Positions 13,902 to 54,000 of a stretch of DNA of 64,000 nt are shown here, piece by piece; positions within the stretch are counted from its first letter, which is position 1, and each line of letters begins with the position of its first letter. The stretch comes from Lamellibrachia columna (taxonomy: Eukaryota > Annelida > Polychaeta > Sabellida > Siboglinidae): NCBI GenBank assembly GCA_963662155.1, contig OY759266.1, positions 57,527,010 to 57,591,009 on the forward strand. The letters are read 5' to 3'. The notes beneath the pieces are model-generated. The model did not search any database and was not told the origin of the DNA. It worked only from the letters and a program-made list of their open reading frames with translations. A program made the position numbers and the translations under genes.

Positions 13902-14100
13902 GTCGTGAAATTGCATGTCCAAATTTCAAAAACCACAAAATGCATAAACAAAATAAAAATATATATCCAATTGTAGAAAATATAAAAATATTACATACAG
14001 TTAGAAACTTAGTCACAAAATATTTGAGTTATGATTCAAGCTCTTCACCATCATAGCCAGTACTGATTTTCGCCTCAGTATTGGCTTGTTTCTATAATCT

Positions 14101-14168
14101 AGTATCAATTAGTACACATTAACACATTCAGTATATTCATAGTTTAGAATTAATGTGCACTTGATACT
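14101..14168. repeat. Imperfect inverted repeat
   Basis: AGTATCAATTAGTACACATT at 14101 pairs with AATGTGCACTTGATACT ending at 14168. Either a small foldback element or chance structure. Confidence 0.5.
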
Positions 14169-14778
14169 TATGGTGCAAGGAACTTGTGTTATCATAATGT
14201 TAAAATATATTAAGAAAACATTGCATTTCAAACGGTGATATAGTTTATGACAACACATTCAAGGAGGTCAACATATTAACAAAGCATGTTTTTTATATCA
14301 CACATTGTACCTAACTGAATCCCAAAACAAAATGTTAATTATAACATAATGCCATACATGTACTGAACATGGTATCCATCTGGTGCATACGGTGTATGAA
14401 AGTAATATTAACCATACCTTAACGCAACAAAGTTAAATAGCAACAGTACACGTTTTTACTAGTGATGGGTTAGACTTTGCCAAGAGTTCTAGCTCTAGTA
14501 CACATCCAGGTTGATCTGATTTAGACCCACAGTCTCTGTCACATTATTGTCACTGTTCCCTGTCACCTTATCATCACTGTTCCCTGTCACCTTATCATCA
14601 CTGTTCCCTGTCACCTTATCATCACTGTTCCCTGTCACCTTATCGTCACTGTTCCCTGTCACCTTATCATCACTGTTCCCTGTCACCTTATCATCACTGT
14701 TCCCTGTCACCTTATCATCACAGTTCCCTGTCACCTTATCATCACTGTTCCCTGTCACCTTATCATCACTGTTCCCTG

Positions 14779-41468
<26,690 letters not shown>

Positions 41469-41871
41469 CTTCGATTCAGAACAAATAATTCATGTAGATT
41501 AGCTCCTAATTTAGTTGATTTCACTAGAAGGATTCAATATTAATTAACTAGTGGTTAGTGGTTACATTATAATTACAAATGTTGTGCAGGGTTGGGTTTC
41601 TGACATTAAAAATTTCTCACATGACAGTTTCTGATGTTTCTGATGTTTCTGATGCCAGAAACTCAAAAATTTTCAGAAACTGTCAGCACATAATCTCTCC
41701 TATGGATTTATGTAAGCTGTTGCTCAATCATTACATGGCCTATAGAATAGAAAAAGTATATACTTCATTATTTATTATTGCATAGAAAGGACAACAAAAC
41801 CACGAGTAATGTAACATTACTCTGCACATTAAGAGTGTTTCCACACAGCTTTAGCTACTCTGCCACATGTA

Positions 41872-42297
41872 TACATGGCTAGCCCAGCAGTGCTACATGG
41901 CTGGCCCAGCAGTGCTACATGGCTGGCCCAGCAGTGCTACATGGCTGGCCCAGCAGTGCTACGTGGCTGGCCCAGCAGTGCTACGTGGCTGGCCCAGCAG
42001 TGCTACGTGGCTGGCCCAGCAGTGCTACGTGGCTGGCCCAGCAGTGCTACGTGGCTGGCCCAGCAGTGCTACCTGGCTGGCCCAGCAGTGCTACGTGGCT
42101 GGCCCAGCAATGCTACGTGGCTGGCCCAGCAGTGCTACGTGGCTGGCCCAGCAGTGCTACGTGGCTGGCCCAGCAGTGCTACGTGGCTGGCCCAGCAGTG
42201 CAACGTGGCTGGCCCAGCAGTGCTACGTGGCTGGCCCAGCAGTGTTACGTGGCTGGCCCAGCAGTGCTACGTGGCTGGCCCAGCAGTGCTATGTGGC
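41872..42297. repeat. 22-bp tandem repeat (about 19 copies)
   Basis: Unit ACGTGGCTGGCCCAGCAGTGCT. The 22-bp period rotates frames, so three overlapping ORFs appear on plus; none is a gene. Confidence 0.97.
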
Positions 42298-42369
42298 AAG
42301 CAGTGGGCCAATCAGCTTGAAACAAGCACTTTGTCCTGTAAGTGTGATAAAAGCAAGAAAGCAAACCCG

Positions 42370-45300
42370 GGCTATAGGGCTGTGGCTAACTCAGCTCAAA
42401 CCCAGTCAGTAAGGATGCGGCTAACTATCAGCTCAAGCCCAGTGAGTAGGGTTTTGGCTCACTGTCAGCTCAAGCCCAGTCAGTAGGGCTGTGGCTCAAC
42501 ATCAGCTCAAACCCAGTCAGTAGGGATATGGCTCACGATCAGCTCTAGCCCAGTCAGTAGGGCTGTGGCTCACAATCAGCTCAAGCCCAATCAGTAGGGC
42601 TGTGGCTCAACATCAGCTCAAGCCCAGTCAGTAGGGTTGTGGCTCACTGTCAGCTCAAGCCCAGTCAGTAGGGCTGTGGATCACTATCAGCTCTAGTCCA
42701 GTCAGTAGGGCTGTGGCTCACTATCAGCTCTAGCCCAGTCAGGACGGCTGTGGCTCACTATCAGCTCAAGCCCAGTCAGTAGGGCTGTGGCTCACTATCA
42801 GCTCAAGCCCAGTCAGTAGGGCTGTGGTTCACTATCAGCTCAATCCCAGTGAGTAGGGCTGTGGCTCACTATCAGCTCAAACCCAGTCAGTAGGGCTGTG
42901 GTTCACTATCAGCTCAATCCCAGTGAGTAGGGCCGTGGTTCACTATCAGCTCAAACCCAGTCAGTAGGGCTGTGGCTCACTATCAGCTCAAACCAAGTCA
43001 GTAGGGCTGTGGCTCACTATCAGCTGAAGCCCAGTCAGTATGGCTGTGGTTCACAATCAGCTCAAGCCCAGTCAGTAGGGCTGTGGCTCACTATCAGCTC
43101 TAGCCCAGTCAGGACGGCTGTGATTCACTATCAGCTCAAGCCCAGGCTGTAGGGCTGTGGCTCACTATCAGCTCAAGCCCAGTCAGTAGGGCTGTAGTTC
43201 ACAATCAGCTCAAGCCCAGTCAGTAGGGCTGTGGCTCACTATCAGCTCTAGCCCAGTCAGGACGGCTGTGGTTCACTATCAGCTCAAGCCCAGGCTGTAG
43301 GGCTGTGGTTCACTATCAGCTCAAGCCCAGTCAGTATGGCTGTGGTTCACAATCAGCTCAAGCCCAGTCAGTAGGGCTGTGGCTCACTATCAGCTCTAGC
43401 CCAGTCAGGACGGCTGTGGTTCACTATCAGCTCAAGCCCAGGCTGTAGGGCTGTGGCTCACAATCAGCTCAAACCCAGTCAGTAGGGCTGTGGCTCACAA
43501 TCAGCTCAAACCCAGTCAGTAAGGCTGTGACTCACTATCAGCTCAAGCCCAGTCAGTAGGGCTGTGGCTCACTATCAGATCAAGCCCAGTCAGTATGGCT
43601 GTGGTTCACTATCAGCTCAATCCCAGTGAGTAGGGCTGTGGCTCACTATCAGCTCAAACCCAGTCAGTAGGGCTGTGGTTCACTATCAGCTCAATCCCAG
43701 TGAGTAGGGCCGTGGTTCACTATCAGCTCAAACCCAGTCAGTAGGGCTGTGGCTCACTATCAGCTCAAACCAAGTCAGTAGGGCTGTGGCTCACTATCAG
43801 CTGAAGCCCAGTCAGTATGGCTGTGGTTCACAATCAGCTCAAGCCCAGTCAGTCGGGCTGTGGCTCACTATCAGCTCAAGCCCAGTCAGTCGGGCTGTGG
43901 CTCACTATCAGCTCAAACCCAGTCAGTAGGGCTGTGGTTCACTATCAGCTCAAACCAAGTCAGTAGGGCTGTGGCTCACTATCAGCTCAAACCAAGTCAG
44001 TAGGGCTGTGGCTCACTATCAGCTGAAGCCCAGTCAGTATGGCTGTGGTTCACAATCAGCTCAAGCCCAGTCAGTCGGGCTGTGGCTCACTATCAGCTCA
44101 AGCCCAGTCAGTATGGCTGTGGTTCACTATCAGCTCAAGCCCATTCAGTCGGGCTGTGGCTCACTATCAGCTCAAACCCAGTCAGTAGGGCTGTGGTTCA
44201 CTATCAGCTCAATCCCAGTGAGTAGGGCCGTGGTTCACTATCAGCTCAAACCCAGTCAGTAGGGCTGTGGCTCACTATCAGCTCAAACCAAGTCAGTAGG
44301 GCTGTGGCTCACTATCAGCTGAAGCCCAGTCAGTAGGGCTGTGGTTCACAATCAGCTCAAGCCCAGTCAGTAGGGCTGTGGTTCACTATCAGCTGAAGCC
44401 CAGTCAGTAGGGCTGTGGTTCACAATCAGCTCAAGCCCAGTCAGTAGGGCTGTGGCTCACTATCAGCTGAAGCCCAGTCAGTAGGGCTGTGGTTCACAAT
44501 CAGCTCAAGCCCAGTCAGTAGGACTGTGGTTCACTATCAGCTGAAGCCCAGTCAGTAGGGCTGTGGTTCACAATCAGCTCAAGCCCAGTCAGTAGGGCTG
44601 TGGTTCACTATCAGCTGAAGCCCAGGCTGTAGGGCTGTGGTTCACTATCAGCTGAAGCCCAGTCAGTAGGGCTGTGGTTCACAATCAGCTCAAGCCCAGT
44701 CAGTAGGGCTGTGGTTCACAATCAGCTCAAGCCCAGTCAGTAGGGCTGTGGTTCACTATCAGCTCAAGCCCAGTCAGTAGGACTGTGGTTCACTATCAGC
44801 TCAAGCCCAGTCAGTAGGGCTGTGGTTCACTATCAGCTCAAGCCCAGGCTGTAGGGCTGTGGCTCACTATCAGCTGAAGCCCAGTCAGTAGGGCTGTGGT
44901 TCACAATCAGCTCAAGCCCAGTCAGTAGGGCTGTGGTTCACAATCAGCTCAAGCCCAGTCAGTAGGACTGTGGTTCACTATCAGCTGAAGCCCAGTCAGT
45001 AGGACTGTGGTTCACTATCAGCTCAAGCCCAGTCAGTAGGGCTGTGGTTCACAATCAGCTCAAGCCCAGTCAGTAGGACTGTGGTTCACTATCAGCTGAA
45101 GCCCAGTCAGTAGGACTGTGGTTCACTATCAGCTCAAGCCCAGTCAGTAGGGCTGTGGTTCACTATCAGCTCAAGCCCAGTCAGTAGGGCTGTGGTTCAC
45201 TATCAGCTGAAGCCCAGTCAGTAGGGCTGTGGTTCACTATCAGCTCAAGCCCAGGCTGTAGGGCTGTGGTTCACTATCAGCTGAAGCCCAGTCAGTAGGG

Positions 45301-46023
45301 CTGTGGTTCACTATCAGCTCAAGCCCAGTCAGTAGGGCTGTGGTTCACTATCAGCTCAAGCCCAGTCAGTAGGGCTGTGGTTCACAATCAGCTGAAGCCC
45401 AGTCAGTAGGACTGTGGTTCACTATCAGCTGAAGCCCAGTCAGTAGGGCTGTGGTTCACTATCAGCTGAAGCCCAGTCAGTAGGGCTGTGGTTCACTATC
45501 AGCTCAAGCCCAGTCAGTAGGGCTGTGGTTCACAATCAGCTGAAGCCCAGTCAGTAGGACTGTGGTTCACTATCAGCTGAAGCCCAGTCAGTAGGGCTGT
45601 GGTTCACTATCAGCTCAAGCCCAGTCAGTAGGGCTGTGGTTCACTATCAGCTCAAACCCAGTCAGTAGGGCTGTGGTTCACAATCAGCTCAAGCCCAGTC
45701 AGTAGGACTGTGGTTCACTATCAGCTGAAGCCCAGTCAGTAGGGCTGTGGTTCACTATCAGCTCAAGCCCAGTCAGTAGGGCTGTGGTTCACTATCAGCT
45801 CAAGCCCAGTCAGTAGGGCTGTGGTTCACAATCAGCTCAAGCCCAGTCAGTAGGACTGTGGTTCACTATCAGCTGAAGCCCAGTCAGTAGGGCTGTGGTT
45901 CACTATCAGCTCAAGCCCAGTCAGTAGGGCTGTGGTTCACTATCAGCTCAAGCCCAGTCAGTAGGGCTGTGGTTCACTATCAGCTCAAGCCCAGTCAGTA
46001 GGGCTGTGGCTCACTATCAGCTC
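42370..46023. repeat. 37-bp satellite (about 98 copies) with higher-order structure
   Basis: Unit GGGCTGTGGTTCACTATCAG then CTCAAGCCCAGTCAGTA. Marker variants (CAATCCCAGTGAG, GGGCCGTGG) recur exactly 777 bp apart (42841/43618 and 42915/43692) and again 518 bp further (44210), i.e. 21 and 14 units. Confidence 0.97.
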
Positions 46024-47502
46024 AGAGCAGTAATCTAACTTATACTTTGCACAGTACAACAGCCTGGAACAGATTTGAAATCTTTTTTCATGTTGAACCG
46101 GAGCAGACATAATGAAATTACAACAAGGGGAGCTTTAACTGGCCAATCCGGTTTGTAGTTACATTTGTAATGCATAACCTTAACTCAAAGAGCTCAACAA
46201 AGAAATCATTGCCTGGCTTTTTACTGTCTTCCCAATTGTCACTGACAAGTGTCCACAGTCCTAACTCAGTTCATTGATGTCCTCTCCAATGTTATTACTG
46301 GTAAGCACTTATCTAGTCAGTTTCCTTCATGGTTTCCCAGTTGTGACTTAAACCTGTCTTGTTTTAAAAGCTAGCAGCATAGTAAAACCACAAATTAGTG
46401 TACACATTAAATAAACTGGCACGTCTTTTTTTAGTTCTGGATGGTTTCTGACACCAGAAAAGTATTTTTGATGGTTTCTGACAGATTCTGACACTTCAGA
46501 TGTCAGAAAAGTATTTCTGACAAGATGGTATTTACCGTCTCTTATTTACTGTCTCGTCAGAAATTTTTGTATTGGTTGTGGAATGTTGGTATTCTTTGCA
46601 TATGTTTATATACATAGTGGTTTTTTATTCCATTACAATGGAGGGATGATTTTTGGGTGTACACTGTATATGTTATTGTCATGCTTGTAGATATGTGGGC
46701 TCTGAGAAACCTGTCAGATGGCGCTGTACATGTGTTCCTTTCCTATCTGGTTTTCTTTGTGGAGCTCACTTTTCCTGTTAATAATTCCCAAAGTGGCTGC
46801 ATGATAGACAGTCCACTTTGCAATAAACATCATTATTTGGCCTATTTCAATTTTCTACTACATTGGACTTGTGTTGGTTATTGCATATATGAAATTATGC
46901 AATTTGGTGCAAAAAAAATTGCATATTTGTTATGCAAGCAGCAGTGCAGTAATGATTTAAGTAGATGATGCTAATTAATTATGCTAATCTAAGTTCCCAC
47001 TAGGGGTGACACCATTTGGCATCCCTCCACATAACAGCCCGCACACGGTGTGCAGGTTTACAGGGAATTTTGTGTACTTAGTTGACACGTTTAACATTTT
47101 TTATTTATTGAGCTAAATGTTTTGTGCATTTTTGCATCATGAGGATATTATGTACACCAACGTGGTTCAAGTTTTTGGTTAAGATTTGCACATTTGCCTG
47201 TTCCGCCATCTTGTAACTTGTTGTCATGTTTGTAGATATAGTGGTTGTCTATTTTCTTTATGTTGTCATTGGATTGCAATTTATCATCGGCCGGTAACGT
47301 TGTCAAATTTTAATTCCTCCCTTAACATATTAAATTTGGGGCACAGCCAAGTATACTGTCATATGTTTAGTCGGTGGGGCAGTCTGGACTTTAATTCCAC
47401 AGCTTTTTAAAAGGTGGCTCCTTGATAACGACCGTGTCAGTCTTAGAGGAGTCTCCTGACCCTATTTTGTTATGTACTTCATTCTTCTATTTGTCTTAGG
47501 GC
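46024..47502. other. No recognisable gene
   Basis: AT-rich DNA. TTTCTGACACCAGAAA-type inverted motifs at 46437-46540 resemble those at 41590-41690. Short frames are unsupported. I looked for upstream PARG exons on the minus strand and saw none. Confidence 0.5.
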
Positions 47503-47826
47503 CATCCCTGGCATGGCCATGGCCATGTCCCTGGTGTGGCCATGGTCATGTCCCTGGCGTGGCCATGGTCATGTCCCTAGCGTGGCCATGGTCATGTCCC
47601 TGGCGTGGCCATGGCCATGTTCCTGTCATGGCCATGGCCATGTCCCTGGCGTGGCCATGGTCATGTCCTGGGGTGGCCATGGCCATGTCCCTGGCGTAGC
47701 CATGGCCATGTCCCTGGCATGGCCATGGCCATGTCCCTGGCGTGGCCGTGGTCATGTCCTGGGGTGGCCATGGCCATGTCCCTGGCATGGCCATGGTCAT
47801 GTCCCTGGCATGGCCATGGTCATGTA
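47503..47826. repeat. 24-bp GC-rich tandem repeat (about 13 copies)
   Basis: Units GGCCATGGTCATGTCCCTGG plus CGT/CAT. Each contains the palindrome CCATGG; open frames on both strands are artefacts. Confidence 0.95.
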
Positions 47827-49540
47827 CCACTGTTGATGGTGACTTCGTTCGCGGAGTAGTGATAATGCAGGAAGTCGTTGATGCAGCCCAATTTGGGGCA
47901 TAGAGCAGGAATTTTCTGCAACAGATTACACATTTGTCCCCGGTATGTTCCCCTGGCATGGCCATTACCCGAAGGGTGTAGAGTACCCGGTCTTTTGCCA
48001 TTGTCTTTTGAGCGTAACGCTGTCGGCATTAACTTCGTGACCTCTATTCACACTTGAGCAGTAATGCAGGAAGCCATTAATGGCAGGCTACGTATTTCAT
48101 TGTTTGGCATTGCATAATTTATGCCAAGCAGCCCAATTTAGGCATAAACAGGAGGTTTCCATGGCAGGTTACACATTTGTCCTGTTTGGTATTGTGTTGG
48201 CTGAGCCCAGGACAGGGGACTTGGCGAGCATTAAAAAAAATAGTGGAAATAATATTTGTGGCTAAAATCAGGTACTTAAACAGAATATCCCAATTTAGCA
48301 GAAATTTGGATAAACATTTTCTAAAGAGAGAGATATATTCTAAGCTAGTAACAGTTGTTTCGTTAATTGAGTAAAAACAAAACAATGAAAAGAAGTTTTA
48401 CACAAGACATCACTGCTTAAGATTGCAGTAGCTTGTTCGGAAGTCTCACTGTATGAAAGATACAGTACATTATTGTATAAACATCACAGGAATGTTAACT
48501 TTCATGGGGTGATTATACAAATAGTGGCAGTCAGATTCGTCCAATAAAAGTGAAATGATGTTGTATGTTTACAGTGATGTGTCCCCCCTGTGTGCCATGT
48601 ATGGTATTCTATACCAAGACATGTTTCATAGGGCCATTTGTGCCCTGTTTTTTCCTGAAGGGTTCAAATAAATTTGATATTGACACAACCAATAGCCAAG
48701 GTGTCCTATTAGTGGCGTCTCTGACTCGAGATCCAGCAAGATCTCACATGGTACTGATGTCGAGGAGGTGGCAAATTTGACTTCTGTGTATAGTGCAAAG
48801 TGGTGTTTGTAGCCATCATTTTCTGGTCAAATTATTGATGATGGCACTATTGTGGGTACGGCCACACTTCCTTTGTGGCAGACTGTCAGTGTTTTGGCTG
48901 GTTATTATAGTTGTGGCCATTATTTTATGCGGTGGCAGATTTGCTGTCTCACAGCCAGTCGCAGGGGCATTGATAACTTTAAGTTTTACTTTTAAGTGAT
49001 TTCGTTTTAAAGGCATTTTATACAAACAAGAATATGTAGAAATTGCCTTGAATGTTGAACTATAGCCTTTTTAGTTCTGTTTGGTGTGCGCCATTATATG
49101 TTCCACACAGAACATTTTAGTGTCACACCTTTAATGTTTTATTTATCAATCTTGACACTCACGTGTAGGCCTACTTTGAATAATAGCATGATGTGAAGTG
49201 TCATGATCTAACCCATAGTGCACTTAGTTAGTGTGGAGTCATATACATTTTGCAAGTTATTATTGTGTTACATACATGTTAAGTCTCCGGCATTCGCCAG
49301 GAGACTCCTGGAAATCCACTAAATCTCCTGTTCTCTTGGAAAGGAGAACCAATCTCCTGGATTTTCAGTGAAACCAAAACAATTTTTTTTCTGTTATTTT
49401 CCGAACTAAGCTTGGCGTAATTGTGTTTTATTTCCGGCTGACTCAATATGTTTTTCCGGGTCAACAGAAAGTGGTCAGTACCGGTCAATACTGGTTCTGA
49501 TTGGCCGTTTTCTGTAATGTGCTCAGGTTTGCAACGTAAT
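47827..49540. other. No recognisable gene; degenerate dispersed repeats
   Basis: Blocks such as ATGCAGGAAG, CAGCCCAATTT.GG.CATA and AGATTACACATTTGTCC recur near 47865-47940 and 48062-48185, indicating an old duplicated module. CTCCTGGA-type short repeats lie at 49285-49350. Confidence 0.5.
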
Positions 49541-49559
49541 CACGACATATTTCTTGCGC

Positions 49560-50345
49560 TCGGCAAATGTGTCTGGGCTTGCCGCCTTATACCGTTTTCA
49601 ATTAGCTGAAGACCCTGGTGATACTCGTCAAGGTGTTCAACCCAGAGATCGCCAGAGCAGTAACACGATTTGTTGACATACCGGTTTGTAACATCGGTAC
49701 AGCCGCGAACATCTCTGCTGTGTTCAGGCCATCAAGCAGCTACCCTTGCCTGTGGAAGAACTCCTCATCGACGTCTACTTCCACTTCAACCACAGTGCGA
49801 AACGCAAGGAAGAGTATCGTGAGTTCCTCGAATTCTGTGACATCACACCATTGAAGATTCTGAAGCATGCCAGTATGCGGTGGCTTAGCTTATGTAAACC
49901 ACTTTCAGCAGCAGTGGCCGGCGTTGCTCAGCTACTTCGAGAGCCACGAGGATCGTGAACGGCCAGGACATGTGAAGCGGTGTGCTGACTATCTGGCCAG
50001 TCTTGAGATGAAGGCGTACTTCATGTTCCTGTCTTTCATCCTCGAGCCGCTGAATACGTTCAACACCATCTTCCAGACAGATGCTACACAGATCGCCATC
50101 CTCATACCCGAGATGAATCTCCTCCTACGACTCTTCATGGCCAAGTTCTTGACCATGCGAGCGATCTAGTCTGCTGCAGACCAGACAAAGGTGTCGTTTG
50201 CAGACAGGTCTCCGCAGCTTGATACTGACATCCTCGCAGTTGGCATAAAGACACGTACCATGCTTGCGGACAGTGCTGACAACTTGGGAGACAGCACAGT
50301 GACACGTATCTTCAACAGTGTGCGCCAGGTTTACGTTACGATTGT
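49560..50345 (+). pseudogene. hAT-like transposase fragment, frameshifted
   Basis: One frame gives PVCNIGTAANISAVFR (about 49680). The next gives LPVEELLIDVYFHFNHSAKR.., PLKILKHASMRWLSL (49746-49935). After another shift come QQWPALLSYFESHEDRERPG.., ADYLASLEMKAYFMFLSFIL and LDTDILAVGIKTR. K-I-L-K-H-x-x-x-R-W-L-S-L is characteristic of hAT-type transposases and derived host genes. At least two frame shifts and a stop at 50167 show it is inactive. Confidence 0.75.
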
Positions 50346-51039
50346 TGTTGTTGTATGGCCAATATGTTCTGCTGCGGCAGACTTATCATGCTTTGGCATG
50401 CTATTGTGGCTATGTCCACACATTTCTGATGAGGCATACTTTCAGTTTTCGGCACCATGTTATTGTAAAGGCCATTAAATTTTGCTGTAGCGGTGGTATC
50501 GTGTCTTGAATGTTTCTGTGACGGCAGATTTTCATTGTTGTGGTATTATGTTGTATCTAGGCATACACTTTTCTGCTACGCTTTCACTTTCAGTGTTTTG
50601 GCACTCTGTTGTCGTTATGGTCGCTGTTTCATGCCATGGCAGATTTTTGTGTTGTGGCGTGATCAATTTGTTATGCTTACTGTTTCATGCTATAACAGGT
50701 TTTCATGTTTAGGCATGATATAGGTGCTTATCGTCAACATTAGAAAATAGCAGGTTTTCCTGTTTTATTCCAAGGGAGGTTTTGTTGTGCACTGTCACGT
50801 GGTTGTGATCGGTTCACTGTTTTATCCCATGTTGGTTTGGTGTGTTTTGTCATGCCATGGGAGGTTTTGTGTTTTGTCATGCTGTAGGCTTTTGTGTGTT
50901 GTTACAATATATTGCTCAGTTCACTGTTTTTGTCATGGGAAGTTTGTTGTACATTATCACACTAGTGCTCAGCCCACTGTTTATCCCAAGGTAAGTTTTT
51001 GTGCATTGTCACAGCAGACATGCTGCAGGGCTCAGTTCA
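50346..51039. other. Degenerate leading edge of the 68-bp satellite
   Basis: Irregular units with TTTTGTTGTGCACTGTCAC, GGTTCACTGTTTTATCCCA and similar phrases. They are recognisably related to the satellite unit but poorly conserved and irregularly spaced. Confidence 0.65.
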
Positions 51040-54000
51040 CTGTCTACAACTAGTTTTGTTGTGCATTGTCATGCTGTAGGGCTCAGTTCACTGTCTACAA
51101 CTAGTGTTGTTGTAACTACAGGTTTGTTGTGTGTTGTCACGCTGTAGGGCTCAGTTCACTGTCTACAACTAGTGTTGTTGTAACTACAGGTTTGTTGTGT
51201 GTTGTCACGCTGTAGGGCTCAGTTCACTGTCTACAACTAGTTGTGTTGTAACTAGAGGTTTGTTGTGTGTTGTCACGCTGTAGGGCTCAGTTCACTGTCT
51301 ACAACTAGTTTTGTTGTAACTACAGGTTTGTTGTGCGTTGTCAGGCTGTAGGGCTCAGTTCACTGTCTACAACTAGTTTTGTTGTAACTACAGGTTTGTT
51401 GTGCGTTGTCACGCTGTAGGGCTCAGTTCACTGTCTACAACTAGTGTTGTTGTAACTAGAGGTTTGTTGTGTGTTGTCATGCTGTAGGGCTCAGTTCACT
51501 GTCTACAACTAGTGTTGTTGTAACTACAGGTTTGTTGTGCGTTGTCACGCTGTAGGGCTCAGTTCACTGTCTACAACTAGTGTTGTTGTAACTAGAGGTT
51601 TGTTGTGTGTTGTCACGCTGTAGGGCTCAGTTCACTGTCTACAACTAGTTTTGTTGTAACTAGAGGTTTGTTGTGCGTTGTCATGCTGTAGGGCTCAGTT
51701 CACTGTCTACAACTAGTTTTGTTGTAACTAGAGGTTTGTTGTGCGTTGTCATGCTGTAGAGCTCAGTTCACTGTCTACAACTAGTTTTGTTGTAACTAGA
51801 GGTTTGTTGTGTGTTGTCACGCTGTAGGGCTCAGTTCACTGTATACAACTAGTGTTGTTGTAACTAGAGGTTTGTTGTGTGTTGTCACGCTGTAGGGCTC
51901 AGTTCACTGTCTACAACTAGTGTTGTTGTAACTACAGGTTTGTTGTGCGTTGTCACGCTGTAGGGCTCAGTTCACTGTCTACAACTAGTGTTGTTGTAAC
52001 TACAGGTTTGTTGTGCGTTGTCACGCTGTAGGGCTCAGTTCACTGTCTACAACTAGTGTTGTTGTAACTAGAGGTTTGTTGTGTGTTGTCATGCTGTAGG
52101 GCTCAGTTCACTGTCTACAACTAGTTTTGTTGTAACCACAGGTTTGTTGTGCGTTGTCACGCTGTAGGGCTCAGTTCACTGTCTACAACTAGTTTTGTTG
52201 TAACTACAGGTTTGTTGTGCATTGTCACGCTATAGGGCTCAGTTCACTGTCTACAACTAGTGTTGTTGTAACTAGAGGTTTGTTGTGTGTTGTCATGCTG
52301 TAGGGCACAGTTCACTGTCTACAACTAGTGTTGTTGTAACTAGAGGTTTGTTGTGTGTTGTCACGCTGTAGGGCTCAGTTCACTGTCTACAACTAGTTTT
52401 GTTGTAACTACAGGTTTGTTGTGCGTTGTCATACTGTAGGGCTCAGTTCACTGTCTACAACAAGTTTTGTTGTAACTACATGTTTGTTGTGCGTTGTAAC
52501 GCTGTAGGGCTCAGTTCACTGTCTACAACTAGTGTTGTTGTAACTACAGGTTTGTTGTGCGTTGTCACGCTGTAGGGCTCAGTTCACTGTCTACAACTAG
52601 TGTTGTAGTAACTAGAGGTTTGTTGTGTGTTGTCACGCTAGTGTTGTTGTAACTAGAGGTTTGTTGTGTGTTGTCACGCTGTAGGGCTCAGTTCACTGTC
52701 TACAACTAGTGTTGTTGTAACTACAGGTTTGTTGTGCGTTGTCATGCTGTAGGGCTCAGTTCACTGTCTACAACTAGTGTTGTTGTAACTAGAGGTTTGT
52801 TGTGTGTTGTCATGCTGTAGGGCTCAGTTCACTGTCTACAACTAGTTTTGTTGTAACTACAGGTTTGTTGAGCGTTGTCACGCTGTAGGGCTCAGTTCAC
52901 TGTCTACAACTAGTTTTGTTGTAACTACAGGTTTGTTGTGCGTTGTCACGCTGTAGGGCTCAGTTCACTGTCTACAACTAGTGTTGTTGTAACTAGAGGT
53001 TTGTTGTGTGTTGTCATGCTGTAGGGCTCAGTTCACTGTCTACAACTAGTGTTGTTGTAACTAGAGGTTTGTTGTGTGTTGTCACGCTGTAGGGCTCAGT
53101 TCACTGTCTACAACTAGTTTTGTTGTAACTACAGGTTTGTTGTGCGTTGTCATGCTGTAGGGCTCAGTTCACTGTCTACAACTAGTTTTGTTGTAACTAC
53201 AGGTTTGTTGTGCGTTGTCACGCTGTAGGGCTCAGTTCACTGTCTACAACTAGTGTTGTTGTAACTAGAGGTTTGTTGTGTGTTGTCATGCTGTAGGGCT
53301 CAGTTCACTGTCTACAACTAGTGTTGTTGTAACTAGAGGTTTGTTGTGTGTTGTCACGCTGTAGGGCTCAGTTCACTGTCTACAACTAGTTTTGTTGTAA
53401 CTAGAGGTTTGTTGTGCGTTGTCATGCTGTAGGGCTCAGTTCACTGTCTACAACTAGTTTTGTTGTAACTACAGGTTTGTTGTGCGTTGTCACGCTATAG
53501 GGCTCAGTTCACTATCTACAACTAGTGTTGTAACTACAGGTTTGTTGTGCGTTGTCACGCTGTAGGGCTCAGTTCACTGTCTACAACTAGTTTTGTTGTA
53601 ACTAGAGGTTTGTTGTGTGTTGTCACGCTGTAGGGCTCAGTTCACTGTCTACAACTAGTTTTGTTGTAACTACAGGTTTGTTGTGTGTTGTCACGCTGTA
53701 GGGCTCAGTTCACTATCTACAACTAGTGTTGTTGTAACTACAGGTTTGTTGTGCGTTGTCATGCTGTAGGGCTCAGTTCACTGTCTACAACTATTTTTGT
53801 TTTAACTACAGGTTTGTTGTGTGTTGTCATGCTGTAGGGCTCAGTTCACTGTCTACAACTAGTGTTGTTGTAACTAGAGGTTTGTTGTGCATTGTCACGC
53901 TGTAGGGCTCAGTTCACTGTCTACAACTAGTGTTGTTGTAACTAGAGGTTTGTTGTGTGTTGTCACGCTGTAGGGCTCAGTTCACTCTCTACAACTAGTT

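Noticed and set aside
41867..42486. Three overlapping Trp/Pro/Ala-rich ORFs on plus
   Set aside because: 22-bp repeat that rotates frame.
47472..48001. Trp/Pro/His-rich ORFs on both strands
   Set aside because: 24-bp CATGG-rich repeat.
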